From Cavenderia fasciculata (Eukaryota; Evosea; Eumycetozoa; Acytosteliales; Cavenderiaceae), in the NCBI RefSeq assembly GCF_000203815.1, contig NW_004457729.1, positions 2,356,674 to 2,420,673 on the forward strand: a DNA stretch of 64,000 bases. The letters are read 5' to 3'. The notes beneath the pieces were generated by a model, which was not told the origin of the DNA, did no database searches, and was given only the letters and a program-made list of their open reading frames with translations. Position numbers and translations under genes: made by a program. Shown here one piece after another: positions 33,863 to 45,441 of the stretch (positions are counted from its first letter, which is position 1; each line of letters opens with the position of its first letter).

Positions 33863-34955
33863 CGTGCGAAAGTCATTCTCAAAATTGCCTATTTTACTGA
33901 AAATTTTTTGGGGGCAAATTGATAGAACAGGAAAAGAATTACTTTAATAAAAAAAAATGGGCGAAAATTGATTTATGTGACTTTTGATTGTATTCTAACC
34001 TCTAAACTTATCTCATCTTCTATGGTATTTGATTGTACATTGATGTATTCCATTAAACTGTATCTCATCTTCTTTGGTTTTATTTCTTAGAAATTTGATC
34101 AAATTATTAACACTGCCTATATGACTCCTCTTAAAAACCCTTTGGTTTAGATTGGAAAATATTAGAATTTGAATAAAAGAAAACAATAGAATATTTATTT
34201 ATACCAAAATGGATTCTTTATTAATTATTGGATATAATAATTATAATAGGGATGGTGACAATCTTTGTCCCTCAGTTTTTTATTTTATTGTATTTAAAAC
34301 CATGATCAAGTTGGGATGATGGTTTGTTGTATTAATTTTTTTTTTTGTTGTTTTTGTTGACACAACCGCATATAATAAATTTGTTGGCAATGGTTTTGTT
34401 GGTGATCAGGGATTAGGGTGTGGTTCATATCATCTAACCCATCACTATTTAGGTATTGTACTCAAGTGTTCAAGGTGTGGTGACACCACTCCAAAGGGGT
34501 TTTTTCAAACCCCCCTAATTGATCATACCAAAAAAAAAATTGTCAGATTCAGGAGGGGTACACTTTCAATTCTTTCTGTTGAATCGAATCAGTTCTATAG
34601 TATATATATTTTCACTCATATGGGTGAATTTTAAAGAACCACAATAGTGATGGGTCACCCCTTTTTTTTTTAATCTTTTTAAAAGGTTGTGGGTGATGAA
34701 TTTTATGCCAACACCTCTCAATTTGTTGATCAACAAAAAAAAACCCCCAAAACACCAACCTCTCTCTAACCATTGAATTGCATGATCAAGATGTGATGTG
34801 CTAGTTTATTATAAATTATTATTTGGAGGTAAAAATATAGATCAATCAATCTCTCATCCACAACTTTAAATTGTCAAATTTCATTTTCATTGTCAAGTCA
34901 AATTGTATTTGTGTTTTTAATTCTTATTACATTTAACTCTTTTCCCTATCAAAAA
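33863..34955. other. Intergenic region inside the inverted repeat
   Basis: The first 170 bases belong to the repeat arm. The rest is AT-rich with no gene seen. A 13-bp inverted repeat pairs 34437-34449 (ACCCATCACTATT) with 34643-34655, and a GGGGTTTTTTCAAACCCCCC hairpin lies at about 34497-34516. These may be small structured elements but no family was recognised. Confidence 0.5.
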
Positions 34956-36152
34956 ATGAAAACAATTATTTTATTAATCCTTTGTATCTACATGATACAC
35001 AACATTGAAGCAAAATGTAGATATGATTTTTGTAAAAAAGCAAATGAAGTTTGTAAAGAGTAAATATTGACCAAAAAGAATAAATACTACCCATCCAACC
35101 AATCACATTTATTAATTTTGTATTTTCTTTTTATATTTTTAAAATCAAGTGATACAGAATGTCCATTCCAACATTATTGTACACCAAGTGGCAAAGATTT
35201 GGAACAAACTTGTCAACCATATGTAGATCTCAATGGACCATGTGATGGAAATGCAGGAGACATCACCAAGACTAAACGTTGCTTTGCTGACTTGGGTTGT
35301 TACAGAAACATTCGTTCCGATCAACAAAACGCTGTTACTTTTGGTAGTTGTAGACAGCTCCAATTTGCCGTTGCTGGAGAGGCTTGCGTGTCTGACTTGG
35401 AATGTGCCAACAATCTCAAATGTAGAGACGACGTTTGTTCACTTGTCAGACCAGACAAATGTGACGACAATAACGATTGCCCATACGGTCAACAATGTAG
35501 CTCACAAGCCTGCGTTGCCATTTCACCATCAATGGACTGTAGAGAAGATGGGGATTGTGCCGTCGGTGATGTATGTAGCGGTATGATTTGTGTTGCCGCA
35601 TTTTCCAAGAATGCAGGTGATGCCTGTAGCAGTCAACCATTGACTTCGATTACCCAATTCGATGGAAAGATTCCCTTGACAGATTGCAACATTGCCAACA
35701 ATTTACAGTGTGATCCTGCTTCTGACAAATGTGCTGTAATATCTAGATCTAGCAGTACTGCCTCCTGTGGAGATACAAGTTGTTTGAGTGGAGAGACATG
35801 TGTTTGTGCTTCCACTGCTGGTGCCACTGCTGGTACTTGCCAACCAAATATTCTCTACTCGGCTGCTTGCAAGGAAAGTATCACCCAATTGATTCAATGC
35901 GCCAAGGACAACAAATGCAAGGCTGATATTGGTAACCCATCTTCTGGTTCTTGTCTCTACAAGCATTGTCGTGACCTCATCTGTGGATCCAAGTGTATCG
36001 GCCCTGCTCTTCAATTCCGTGATGCTGGCTCTTGTGGAAATAATACTAGTCCATTCACCTCTTGCCGTACCATCGTCCCTCACAGTGCTTCCTCGGTCAT
36101 TGTCATCCCATCCACTTTGGTTCTTTTGGCCATTCTTGCTTTACTCTTGTAA
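34956..36152 (+). CDS. Cysteine-rich GPI-type surface protein
   Basis: Exons 34956-35059 and 35150-36152 give 368 aa. Exon 1 encodes a signal peptide (MKTIILLILCIYMIHNIEA) and the first cysteines (CRYDFCKKANEVC). Exon 2 carries many cysteines in irregular repeated patterns, for example GEACVSDLECANNLKC, CDDNNDCPYGQQC and CREDGDCAVGDVC, like the EB/EGF-like low-homology modules of amoeba surface proteins. The C terminus SSVIVIPSTLVLLAILALLL preceded by small residues is a good GPI-anchor signal. It is likely displayed on the plasma membrane; ligand or role is unknown. It is the only protein gene between the two tRNA-Leu arms. Confidence 0.85.
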
Positions 36153-36599
36153 AAAGATATTGGAAAAAAAGGATTTGAATTAACTAATAAATCATCCAAA
36201 ACATTTAAAATTTTAATATTAATTTTGATTAGTTGAGTTCCCAAGTAAATATATTGATAATGAAAGAGAAGAGTTCCATCCATACAAAGTGAAATCTCTC
36301 TTTGTAAATCCAACAAACCAATTGAATCCAGATTTAAGGTATTTCCCTATCTTGATTAATTTTTCAAAGCCTTTAAATTCAATAAGTTAACTGATTGAAA
36401 ATAATGCAAAGAATGAGTGCATTTTACAACATTGGGAGTCAATATTAGTCTAGTATTATGGTTTCGAGGGTTGATTTCAATCAATAGACTATTGAATGTG
36501 GAAATTACAATGTTTTTTTAAAAGAAATAGGCATTTTTTTAAATGAACTCAAGTTGTTGGTGTTATTCATTTAGATGTTTATAGAAAAAAAGAAAATAA
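36153..36599. other. Intergenic after the cysteine-rich gene
   Basis: About 450 AT-rich bases up to the right repeat arm. No gene, RNA or repeat was recognised. Confidence 0.6.
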
Positions 36600-36780
36600 A
36601 ATCAAATACCATGGAAGATGAGATAAGTTTAGAGGTTAGAATACAATCAAAAGTCCCATAAATCAAATTTTCTCCAAAATTTTTTTCACGCAATTAGGCA
36701 ATTTTTGAAATATCATCATCCAAAATAGAGGCAAAAAGGACCAAAATAAGTAGGCTTTTTCGGATTTGGTGTCATCAGCG

Positions 36781-36860
36781 GATTCTTTGGTCGAGCGGTC
36801 TAAGACGTCAGTTTAAGGCACTGATCCTCCGGGGCGTGGGTTCAAATCCCACAGGAATCA
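36781..36860 (+). tRNA. tRNA-Leu (anticodon AAG), copy 2
   Basis: Same sequence as copy 1, on the opposite strand: acceptor GATTCTT/AGGAATC, discriminator A at 36860, D arm, anticodon loop TTAAGGC, long variable arm and T arm with TTCAAAT. A run of T (about 36868-36874) follows and would stop RNA polymerase III. The bases around it match those around copy 1 in inverse orientation, so the gene was duplicated together with its flanks. Confidence 0.96.
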
Positions 36861-36884
36861 TCTAATCTTTTTTTCCCCATTTTT

Positions 36885-37390
36885 TTCCTTTCCCCTTTCA
36901 TGTCCTTTCCCCTTTCATGTCCTTTCCCCTTTCATGTCCTTTCCCCTTTTTTCCTTTCCCCTTTTTTTCCTTCCCCTTTCATGTCCTTTCCCCTTTTTTC
37001 CTTTCCCCTTTTTTTCCTTTCCCCTTTCATGTCCTTTCCCCTTTTTTCCTTTCCCCTTTTTTTCCTTCCCCTCCCCTCCTTTCCCCTTCTTTCATGTCCT
37101 TTCCCCTTTTTTCCTTTCCCCTCCCCTCCTTTCCCCTTCTTTCATGTCCTTTCCCCTTTTTTCCTTTCCCCATCCTTCATGACTTTCCCCTTTTTTCCTT
37201 TCCCCTCCCTCCCTTCCCTTTCCTTTCATGTCTCTCCTCCCTCCTTTCATGTCCTCTCCCTCCCCTCCTTTCATGTCCTCTCCCTCCCCTCCATTCATGT
37301 CCTCTCCCTCCCCTCCTTTCATGTCCTCTCCCTCCCCTCCTTTCTGTTTTTTTCCACTCTCTCCTTGCCTTTCTTTTTTCCACTCTCTCT
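36885..37390. repeat. Pyrimidine (C/T) simple-repeat tract
   Basis: About 500 bases of C/T, with ATG interspersed, in units such as CCCCTTTCATGTCCTTTC, later CTCCCCTCCTTTCATGTCCT. The long Phe/Pro/Ser frames on this strand and Gly/Glu frames on the other are repeat artefacts. Unit changes along the tract suggest successive local expansions. Confidence 0.9.
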
Positions 37391-37409
37391 ACCAAAAAAT
37401 GTCATTCTA

Positions 37410-37750
37410 CTCGTACAACGTACCAATAGCATCCCTTGGTCATTGGCATCTCGTTCGCAACTCTAACCAAGTTTGTGTTCTTTTTTTTAATATCATATTC
37501 AGACACATAGAGTTGATCAATGGTAACAAACACCAATTGTTAGTGCTCTGAGGATTGACATATGTTTGTGGTGAGCGCAAAGGCAATGATAGGTAATGTA
37601 TTACTATTTTTTAAAATGACTTCCCACATGTAGTTTTAAAAATAATTTAAATTATATTATTTTAATTTAAAAAGTATCAGCGTGTTAACAACAACAACAT
37701 TCATTATTCAAAAGAGTGAGAATATTCTCTACTACTAAAAGAACTCTATA
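37410..37750. other. Upstream region of the AIG1/ADTRP gene
   Basis: About 340 bases after the repeat arm. No coding sequence of credible quality is seen; the last 100 bases are an A-rich leader with ACAACAACAACA. Confidence 0.5.
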
Positions 37751-38631
37751 ATGTCAACATTACTTAAACTTGTACATGTAACATTATTTATCACTATTAC
37801 ATATGGTTTGATTACCTTTTATCATGCCTTTATCAAATTTGGTTCTGGTATTACTGGTACCAATCATCCTTTGATGATATTGACATTCTTAACTTTTTGG
37901 GGACAAGTAAGTTTAAACTAAAACTAGTTATATCTGTACTCTGATCATTATATCAATCGATTTTCTTACTTTTCTATCTTTAGATCATTTATACATTTTA
38001 TTATTTTTGGGTAGTGATGGTTGATATGGTTGATTTATTTGGATTAAAGAGTAGTGCACCCAATCTATACCAAATAACATTAAAGGCAAGAGACTCTACA
38101 TTTAGATCATTGGTGTTTCCTGTTGGGTTGATTGTATCGATCTTGTTTTGGGGACTGTATGTATATGATCGCAATTTTATCTATCCTCCAACGACAGAGG
38201 CAGTCTATCCACTTGGTCTAAATCACATTCAACACACTATACCTGCATTTGCAGCAATCTTTGAAATGATGCTTGTCAATCATCAGTACCACCATCAACT
38301 ATCGACAGGCACCACCACTGAACCAAGTACTGCCAATGTCTACTCTGACGTTGTCAATCTCATCTCGTTCCTTCTCTTTTACATGTCACTCTTTTTGGCA
38401 TCCAAGGTTTATCTAGGACGTTGGCCATATCCCTTCCTCGGAGTGATTCCAGTCTACTCTAAAGTCATTTTCGTCTTTTCATCGTGTTGCTTTTTTGTCT
38501 CAATCTATACAATTGGTAGAATGATTGCATTCAAGAGATGGGGTGGTAAATCTGAATTCCCTCAACCTGCAAGAATAAGAAGAAATATTAATACTTTTAC
38601 AACAACAATTAAAAGTAATAAATTAGATTAA
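37751..38631 (+). CDS. AIG1/ADTRP-family FAHFA hydrolase
   Basis: Exons 37751-37906 and 37984-38631 give 267 aa with about six hydrophobic segments. The FAR-17a/AIG1-like family consists of membrane threonine hydrolases that split fatty-acid esters of hydroxy fatty acids. The conserved Thr lies in FLTFWG (Thr48) and the conserved His in the NHIQHTIP box (133-136), matching the NH..HT region of human AIG1 and ADTRP; LGRWPYPFLGVIP matches their WVYPFL box. The protein ends in a short basic tail. Cellular membrane unknown, ER likely. The family assignment is firm, the substrate is inferred. Confidence 0.88.
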
Positions 38632-38757
38632 TTATATATATATATTTTTTTCGAAGAAACTCAAAAATTATAAGAGCAAAGAGTTGCCAAGTTTAATTTC
38701 ATTTGAGTGTTCATCTTTTATTATCTTTTCTTTTTATCTTTCTTTTTTTTTATTATT

Positions 38758-40228
38758 ATGGATACATCAATAATACAAGAATGGAATCATATATTAAGAT
38801 CAACATATAGTATATGTATAGCAGATGGATGGTTTGAAAAGTGTGTCAATCATATCTTGAAGAATCATTCTAGGTATAGTTCAAATACAAGATTATTGAC
38901 AGATCAGACAAGTCTCAAAAGAGAAAAGGATGGTGTATTGGAAGAAGTATACAAATGTGTATTGTTGTCGGATATACATGACTTTGCAGATCAATCAAAT
39001 CTATTCATCAATGATGCAACTTCGACGCGATGGAATGATCATACAACCAAAGTACAACAAATGACTGGTGGTCCCTATTTTATGCAAATCAATCAAACCA
39101 AAAACATATCTGAACCATTTGAAACTAGGTTTGATCATGATGCATCATCAATGAGAACTCTAAGCTTTCAACTTTCAGATGGAAAACATACCTTTAAAGC
39201 AATAGAACATACTTTTATCTCTTTCATTTCTCCTCAACTTGCTCCTGGTACAAAGGTAAAAATGACAAATAACAAATGACACAAATGAATGTTATATATG
39301 TATTAAACTCTATTTATATTATTGTTATTTTTTTAGGTATTATTAAAAGATGTACCAATTAGAAGAGGTTTATTATTACTAGACAATAATAATATAAGAT
39401 TATTAGGTGGTAGTGTAGATAAACTTTCAAATTCAAATATTATTGATAAACAAATTATTCAAAATCAAATTAATAATAATAATCAAAATAATAATAATAA
39501 TAATAACAACAATCAAACTGCTACTAATAATAATATAAATAATAATAATAGAAGTAAAAATCAACCAATAACAATTAATTATCAAAATGATAATGATCAT
39601 TATGAATATGATGCAAATGATTTTATGGATATGGGTGATGATCAACCAATGGATAATGATAATGATGATGTTTTTGGATTAAATCAACGTCCTCCTCCAA
39701 CTCCGAGTAGACCAATAACAAAAGCCCCAACCATTTCATTATCAATATCAAAGAAAACAGCAACAACAACAAACAAGTCACCACCATTATTATCATCATC
39801 ATCATCAAAAGAAAAAGAATATCAATATTGTTATATATCAACATTTTTAGATCAACAATTACGAGGAGGACAAACTAGTACAAAATATTTAAAAACTCTT
39901 GGAATCATTACTGGATGTACAAAAGACAAGGATGACATTTTAGTTACCATATCAGATGGTACTGGTTTATTACAAGTAATACTTTCAAATAATGTTTGTA
40001 CATCCAAAAATAATATAAATCAATCTATTTTATACTTATTTTCTGTTTTAGGTAATTAAATTATTAACAAACAATCAAAAAGAAGATTTATCAAATGTAT
40101 TACAAAAAACTGAAGGTATATTTTCAATTACAATGCCATCTTTAACCAATACATTTGGTACATTGGATAATGTAAATGAACCCGATGAAACATTTATTTC
40201 CTTTTTAGAGAATGAATTGATTGGTTGA
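38758..40228 (+). CDS. rmi1: RecQ-mediated genome instability protein 1 (RMI1)
   Basis: Exons 38758-39255, 39337-39975 and 40052-40228 give 437 aa. RMI1 is the OB-fold partner of topoisomerase III and BLM/Sgs1 in dissolving double Holliday junctions. The N-terminal helical part includes IADGWFEKCVNHIL; the OB fold is recognised by QINQTKNIS, KAIEHTFISFISPQLAPGTK, VLLKDVPIRRGLLLLDNNNI and RLLGGSVDKL. An Asn-rich disordered stretch (AAT repeats near 39470-39560) separates a second, C-terminal OB-like part (YCYISTFLDQQL to TISDGTGLLQVIKLL). The last intron joins CAA|GTA ATT in frame. Other genome-stability genes are not nearby. Confidence 0.88.
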
Positions 40229-41772
40229 AAACAAGTACAACCTAGAGAACCACCTCTTTGATTGTGATGATCAAGATTTGTTGTTATCTTAGTAAGAACA
40301 GTCTGCGTATGATGTGCAACTCAAATCTCGTCTTGAAAAGATAATGTTGTTTTCAAAGATCCTGTTCTAAAAATGTGACAACAAACAAAAGGGGGGTGGC
40401 CTCACTGTTGAGACCCACCAAAAAACCCAAAATCAGAGCGGTAACGAAAAAGAGCATACTAGCTTGGATAAAATTTTGCAAGAAAAGATTTCTCAGCAGT
40501 TAGAGGTGGAGTCGCATTTCGCAAGCCCAGCTCGCACACCGTGCACCCCACTGTTATGTGGCGTATGACCTGTCGATCGTCATCACTCATACAAACAGAA
40601 GAATAAAAAACAAAAATAATAAAAAAAAAAATCTCCAAACTTAGCAGGGAGTTGCTGGGCTCACGCTCAAAGCCAGATTTCTCAATCATCACCATCAGTA
40701 GTTTTCACAATAAGATTCAAAGATCATAAGCGTAAACAGTACAGATACAGATACAACAAGTAATCGATTGTAGTAGTATCAGTAGTAGTAGTAGGATCAA
40801 CTTTTTATAGTACAATGTAAGTGATCAAAAAAACACAGTCTAAAGTAAAAAGTAGAAAAAAAAAACAAACAAAAAGAGTAGTACCCAAGTTGGAGTTAAA
40901 AAAGTAGAAAGGATAGATGATTATCGTCTTTTTTAACAACAACATCACTATATACTATAAACACCAAAACGTTGGTGTGGTGTGGTATAGTGATCATCAT
41001 CAAAAAAAATTAAAAAAGCGAGAGAGTGTTGATTATTGTTGGGGGAGAGAGATAGAAAGAGAACATGAAGAGTAGTATAGTAGTAGTAATGGTGGTAACT
41101 TGATATTTTATCACCACGTTTTTTAAAAAATGATGATAGAGATATTATATTTTATTTATTATTGGTTCGTTTGTTTGTTTGGTAAGAAGGAAGGAGAGAC
41201 AACGAGCAAAAAATTTATATACAAATAACCAAACAAATAATCAAACAAACAAACACTGCACTTGCCTTGATTGATTAATCAAACACAAACACACCCCCCC
41301 TCACACTTTTTGTTGTTCTTCTTCTTCTCTTTTTTTTTTTTCCTCTCTCTTCTATCAATTTTTAAAAAGTCTACCAACCAACCAACTACTACTAGGAGGA
41401 AGGAGAGATTTTAAATAATAATAATAATAATAAAAGGTTTAATATACATATATATATTTACTGACAATCCATTACCATTTCTTCCATTACCATTTAGATT
41501 GTATTTTTATAGGTTTCTTCATTCTTTTTTTAGAGAGTTTTTTTTTTTTTTTTTCGTCTATTACCATCAAACATCATCAAATCAAAAATATCACACAACA
41601 GAAAGCAGTTAGTTATAAACACCATCAAACAACAATTTCTTTTTTTTTTTACATTTGTATAACAATCAAACAACCTAGGCTAACGCAACAACAACAACAA
41701 CAACAATAACAATACTAATAATCAGAATAATCATAAATCAGAATAATAATAGAAGAACAGAAAAGATAGAAA
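40229..41772. other. Long upstream region of the G-alpha gene
   Basis: About 1.5 kb. From about 40240 to 40740 it is noticeably less AT-rich than other spacers, with a 78-codon minus-strand frame (40459-40695) that shows no family resemblance. The remainder is A- and T-run-rich with AGTAGT and CAACAA repeats, as in long promoters and leaders of developmentally controlled dictyostelid genes. Confidence 0.5.
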
Positions 41773-43114
41773 ATGGGATGTATATTAACAGTTGAAGAAA
41801 AGAAGAGTAGATCTATAGATTACCAATTGAGAAAGGATGGTAACTATGCAAAGAATGAAACCAAATTATTATTGTTGGGTCCAGGTGAATCTGGTATGTA
41901 TTAAATATAGAAAAGTGATGATCAATATTAATCAATCAATATTAATATATCAATCAATTATAATAATCAACATGTGAATTTCAGGTAAATCAACAATCTT
42001 TAAACAAATGAAAATTATTTCAGAAGATGGAGGTTTCTCAACAGAAGAAAGATTAGAATATAGATATATTATTTATGGAAATTGTATAAGTCAAATGAAG
42101 GTATTAGTAATGCACGCAATCAAAACCGAACTTAAACCAGCCAATCCAGAAAATGAAGTAAATATATTATATCCATCCAGTCGATATATATTTATTGACA
42201 CCAAATTCCATTCATCACATTTTAGGAAAGATTTGATAGAATTTCAAAGATTACACCAGGAGGTAATTCATGGTCTTTGGAAGTTGCCAATGATATCAAG
42301 GCACTATGGGATGATGAAAATATTAAAAAGGTTTATGAACAAAGAGATAAGAGTTTCCAATTAAATGATTCTGCTGAATAGTATGTAGAGAAAAGGAAAA
42401 GGAAAAAGAAAAGGAAAAAAAAGAAACAGAGTGAATAGAGATCACTCCCTCAATACATTCTAATGTACCTTTACATATTCTAATATTTAATTTTTTCTAT
42501 TTATTTTTAGTTTCTTTAAGAATATTGCAAGATTTGCAACAGATGATTATGTACCAAGTCAAGATGATGTTTTGAGATCTAGAGTTAGAACAACAGGTAT
42601 TCAAGAAGCCAATTTCAAGTTCCACGATATTGAATTTAGAATGCTCGATGTTGGTGGACAACGTAGTGAACGTCGTAAATGGATTCATTGTTTTGACTCT
42701 GTCACTGCAGTTATATTTTGTGTGGCATTGAGTGAATACGATCAATCACTCAGAGAAGATGAATCACAAAACAGAATGAAAGAGTCGTTGTTGCTCTTTG
42801 ACGAAATCATCAACAGTCATTGGTTCCGCAGCACCGCCTTTATCCTCTTTTTCAACAAGGTCGATCTCTTTAGAGAAAAGATTACAAAGATCGAACTCGG
42901 CGAATTCTTCCCAGCCTACAAGGGTGGTCTCAACTACGAAAATGGCAGTCAGTTTGTTAAAAAGATGTTTTTGGACCAAAGCCACAGCTCTCATATGATT
43001 TTCCCTCATTTCACCTGCGCCATTGATACTCAAAACATTCAATTTGTATTCCAGGCCGTAAGAGAAACATTGTTAATGCATGTCCTCGGTGGTTTGGGTT
43101 GGGAAATGAATTAA
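41773..43114 (+). CDS. Heterotrimeric G-protein alpha subunit
   Basis: Exons 41773-41893, 41985-42157, 42226-42380 and 42511-43114 give 350 aa. The N terminus MGC allows myristoylation at Gly2 and palmitoylation at Cys3. G boxes: G1 GPGESGKS (36-43; most family members have Ala where this has Pro), switch I with Arg in RSRVRTTG, G3 [13 protein letters not shown]4 FNKVD and G5 TCAIDT. The C terminus LGGLGWEMN has no pertussis-toxin cysteine. It transduces signals from seven-helix receptors at the plasma membrane; in dictyostelids such subunits serve chemotaxis and development. Which Dictyostelium G-alpha it corresponds to I cannot say. The small third exon is needed to restore [19 protein letters not shown]. 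Confidence 0.93.
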
Positions 43115-43225
43115 TAATAAATATTAATTAAATATATAATAAATAGAGAGAAAATAAAAATAGAAAATAAAAAAAATTAATAATCAAAAAAAAAAAACAA
43201 AACAAAAAAAAAAGTAAAATATAAT

Positions 43226-45146
43226 TTATTTATTTCTTTTCTTAAAATCACCAATACCATTATATCCCATCATAATCATAGCAGCAATACCAAATGGTAA
43301 CATTGATATCATCCACCAACTAAAACCCAGATGATCAACTATATATCCAAGTAAAAATCCACTAAATCCAGATGCTGTATATTGACAACTAGTAAGTAAT
43401 CCTGCCATTAATGATGCATTTCTTGTTACTCCTAAATCCAATAATGCTAAACGAAAAAAATGAGTATGGAAAATATTATTTCTTTTTTTTTTCTTTTTCC
43501 TTACCAGTAACAGCTAAAACATTATTAGCACCTAAAATTAATACAAGTGTAAGATAAAGTATTAATACAGCACCAACTTGATTGGTTATAAAATATAATA
43601 TAACAATGCAAATATTCATCAACAAAAAAAAGATAAATAGAGCTGGTGGTCTTTTAGAATTGAATACATGGTCTGATAAAAGTCCACATATAATCCCTCC
43701 CAATGTTGCTCCAACCGTTACTCCTGCTGAACTAATTGATATTAATGAATTTGATGCATCTGGAAATTTCTAAAAAATAATAATATTAATAGAAGTTATA
43801 TTTGTTTGTTTTGTTTTATATTTTTACATACAAATTTTAAAAAAGGAATAAACCAAGATATAAAACCTTCTTTAATCCAACCACAACAAAATAAACAAAG
43901 AGCATTTAATATATTATCTCTTGAAAATACTTGTTCAATATTTTCTTTTTGTAAAACCTCTTTTGTTATTGTTTTTAAAACTTGTTTAAATGACCTTTTC
44001 TCTCGAAGTTGTACATTATGTCTTGTTTCGTCTAGATCTACTTCTTCCATTGCTCCATCTTTTTGAATATTTGAAAGTAAAATACCTCCACCACCATCAG
44101 AATCCAATTGATCCAATTCTTCTTCATGTGTTGTTGTTGAATAACTATTAATAATAATGGCTGATGATACTGCTTGTTCACCTTTTATTTGATTCTTTTC
44201 ACCTTCTTCTCCCTCTTTCTCCTCATCTTCACCCTCTTCTTTTAGGACCAATGGTAATGATGAGGTTGTAAAATCATATTTCCAACCTGCTTGATATGGT
44301 TTCTCTTTAACACGAAACCAAATACCAATTGCACAAATAATAAGAAATGCTCCGGGTAGTATGAATAGAAATCCCCAATGTAGTGGTGAGTTGACAATGG
44401 TAGTGCCAACACTAAGAGTAAAGAAAAAGGCAGTTGCCAAGACACTCGAAAAAATACCACCAAAAAGACCAAGATCGCTTTTCCTGTACCATCCAGAGTT
44501 GATCTTGTTGACTGATCCCGTCGAGAGGGATTGAAGCACAAAATTGATAGCATTAAAGAACCCAAACAATAGAGTTGGAGGAATAGAATGTGCTCCACCA
44601 ACTAGGATAATGACACCCAACAAAACATTAACTATACCAGATCCCATCGTTCCAATGACGACAGAGTATTTTGAACCAAAATAATCACCAAACGACCCGG
44701 TAAACGGTGCAAACAAGGCATAGGTCCAATATCCAATACTCAATATCCATCCATATGAACTTGAACTTAAATTTATATCATTTGATATTCTATCATCTGT
44801 TAATAATGTAAACTAAATAGATAGAAAGGATTGTTAAATTATTTGTTTTAAAAAAAAGAGATTCTTTTTCTTCCTCTTATTGAACATACATTATATCTAC
44901 CAATATAGATTGCACTATAACCCAATGCCAATAAGAACCAATTAATAAATCTAGGTATTCTAAATTGTATTGGTAAAGGATCAATAGGTGATACTTTAAA
45001 TATATCAACCAATGTACATGTTACAATTACTCCTATCACTATAATATTATATAAATTAATATCGATCAGTTGATCAAGGGGGGTGATAGAATGAAATAAA
45101 TAGTCATACCAAAAACTAATAATACTATTGATACAGGATCCCCCAT
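43226..45146 (-). CDS. SLC37-like sugar-phosphate / glycerol-3-phosphate transporter
   Basis: Exons 45146-45110, 45038-44890, 44812-43832, 43769-43505 and 43446-43226 give 550 aa, a major facilitator with about 12 membrane segments. Family signs include LLALGYSAIYIGRYN in the first half, SIGYWTYALFAPFTGSFGDY after it, LFGFFNAINFVLQSL, and in the second half KFPDASNSLISISSAGVTVG and GLLSDH. A long acidic, Glu-rich cytosolic loop (about 44040-44260) separates the two six-helix halves. SLC37 members exchange phosphate for glycerol-3-phosphate or glucose-6-phosphate, often in the ER. Which substrate is carried here is unknown. Confidence 0.87.
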
Positions 45147-45441
45147 CCTTGTTATAATATAATATATCTTTTATCTCTCCCTTCTTATATCTATTAATAT
45201 CTCTATCTCTTTAAAATAACATTGTTGTTTAAGTCATCAATCGCAACTCACTCTTACAACAACAAAAAGGCAATTGTACGATTACAACACTGTGTCGGGA
45301 TATCAAGAAGAGAGACACGCAATTTAATAATTGGGAATGAGCCGAAACCCATTTTTGGTCATAGTAATCGAAAAACAAAACAAATGTTTGTTGACAAGAT
45401 AGAGGTGTACAGTCAGAATAGATTTAAATTATTATATTTAT

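Larger units (their letters stand above)
33411..34034 (+). repeat. Left arm of tRNA-Leu inverted repeat
   Basis: The arm is the reverse complement, imperfectly, of 36600-37409. Matching landmarks from the outside in: TAGAATGACA at 33411; G/A-rich words with GTGGAAAAAA; a purine tract; the tRNA; AAAATTGCCTATTT; and ATTCTAACCTCTAAACTTAT near 34000; ending TATGGTATTTGATT at 34034. The purine tract (33440-33780) is built of GGAGGAATGGA-type units that are not identical in the other arm. Confidence 0.85.
36600..37409 (+). repeat. Right arm of tRNA-Leu inverted repeat
   Basis: Inverted relative to 33411-34034. It starts at AATCAAATACCA, passes AGATAAGTTTAGAGGTTAGA and AGGCAATTTTTGA, contains the tRNA, then a long pyrimidine tract, and ends at TTTTCCACTCTCT and TGTCATTCTA (37400-37409). 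The arm is longer than the left one because the pyrimidine tract has expanded. Confidence 0.85.

Noticed and set aside
34418-34660. A small mobile element with terminal inverted repeats
   Set aside because: The second set of short complementary words is in the wrong order for nested termini and no target duplication was seen.
36900-37551. Long Pro/Phe/Ser frames with repeated SCPFPFF-like units
   Set aside because: Produced by the pyrimidine repeat; all frames are open and the units follow the DNA repeat.
40459-40695. 78-codon minus-strand frame upstream of the G-alpha gene
   Set aside because: No recognisable motif, ordinary start context lacking, and the region reads equally well as leader DNA.
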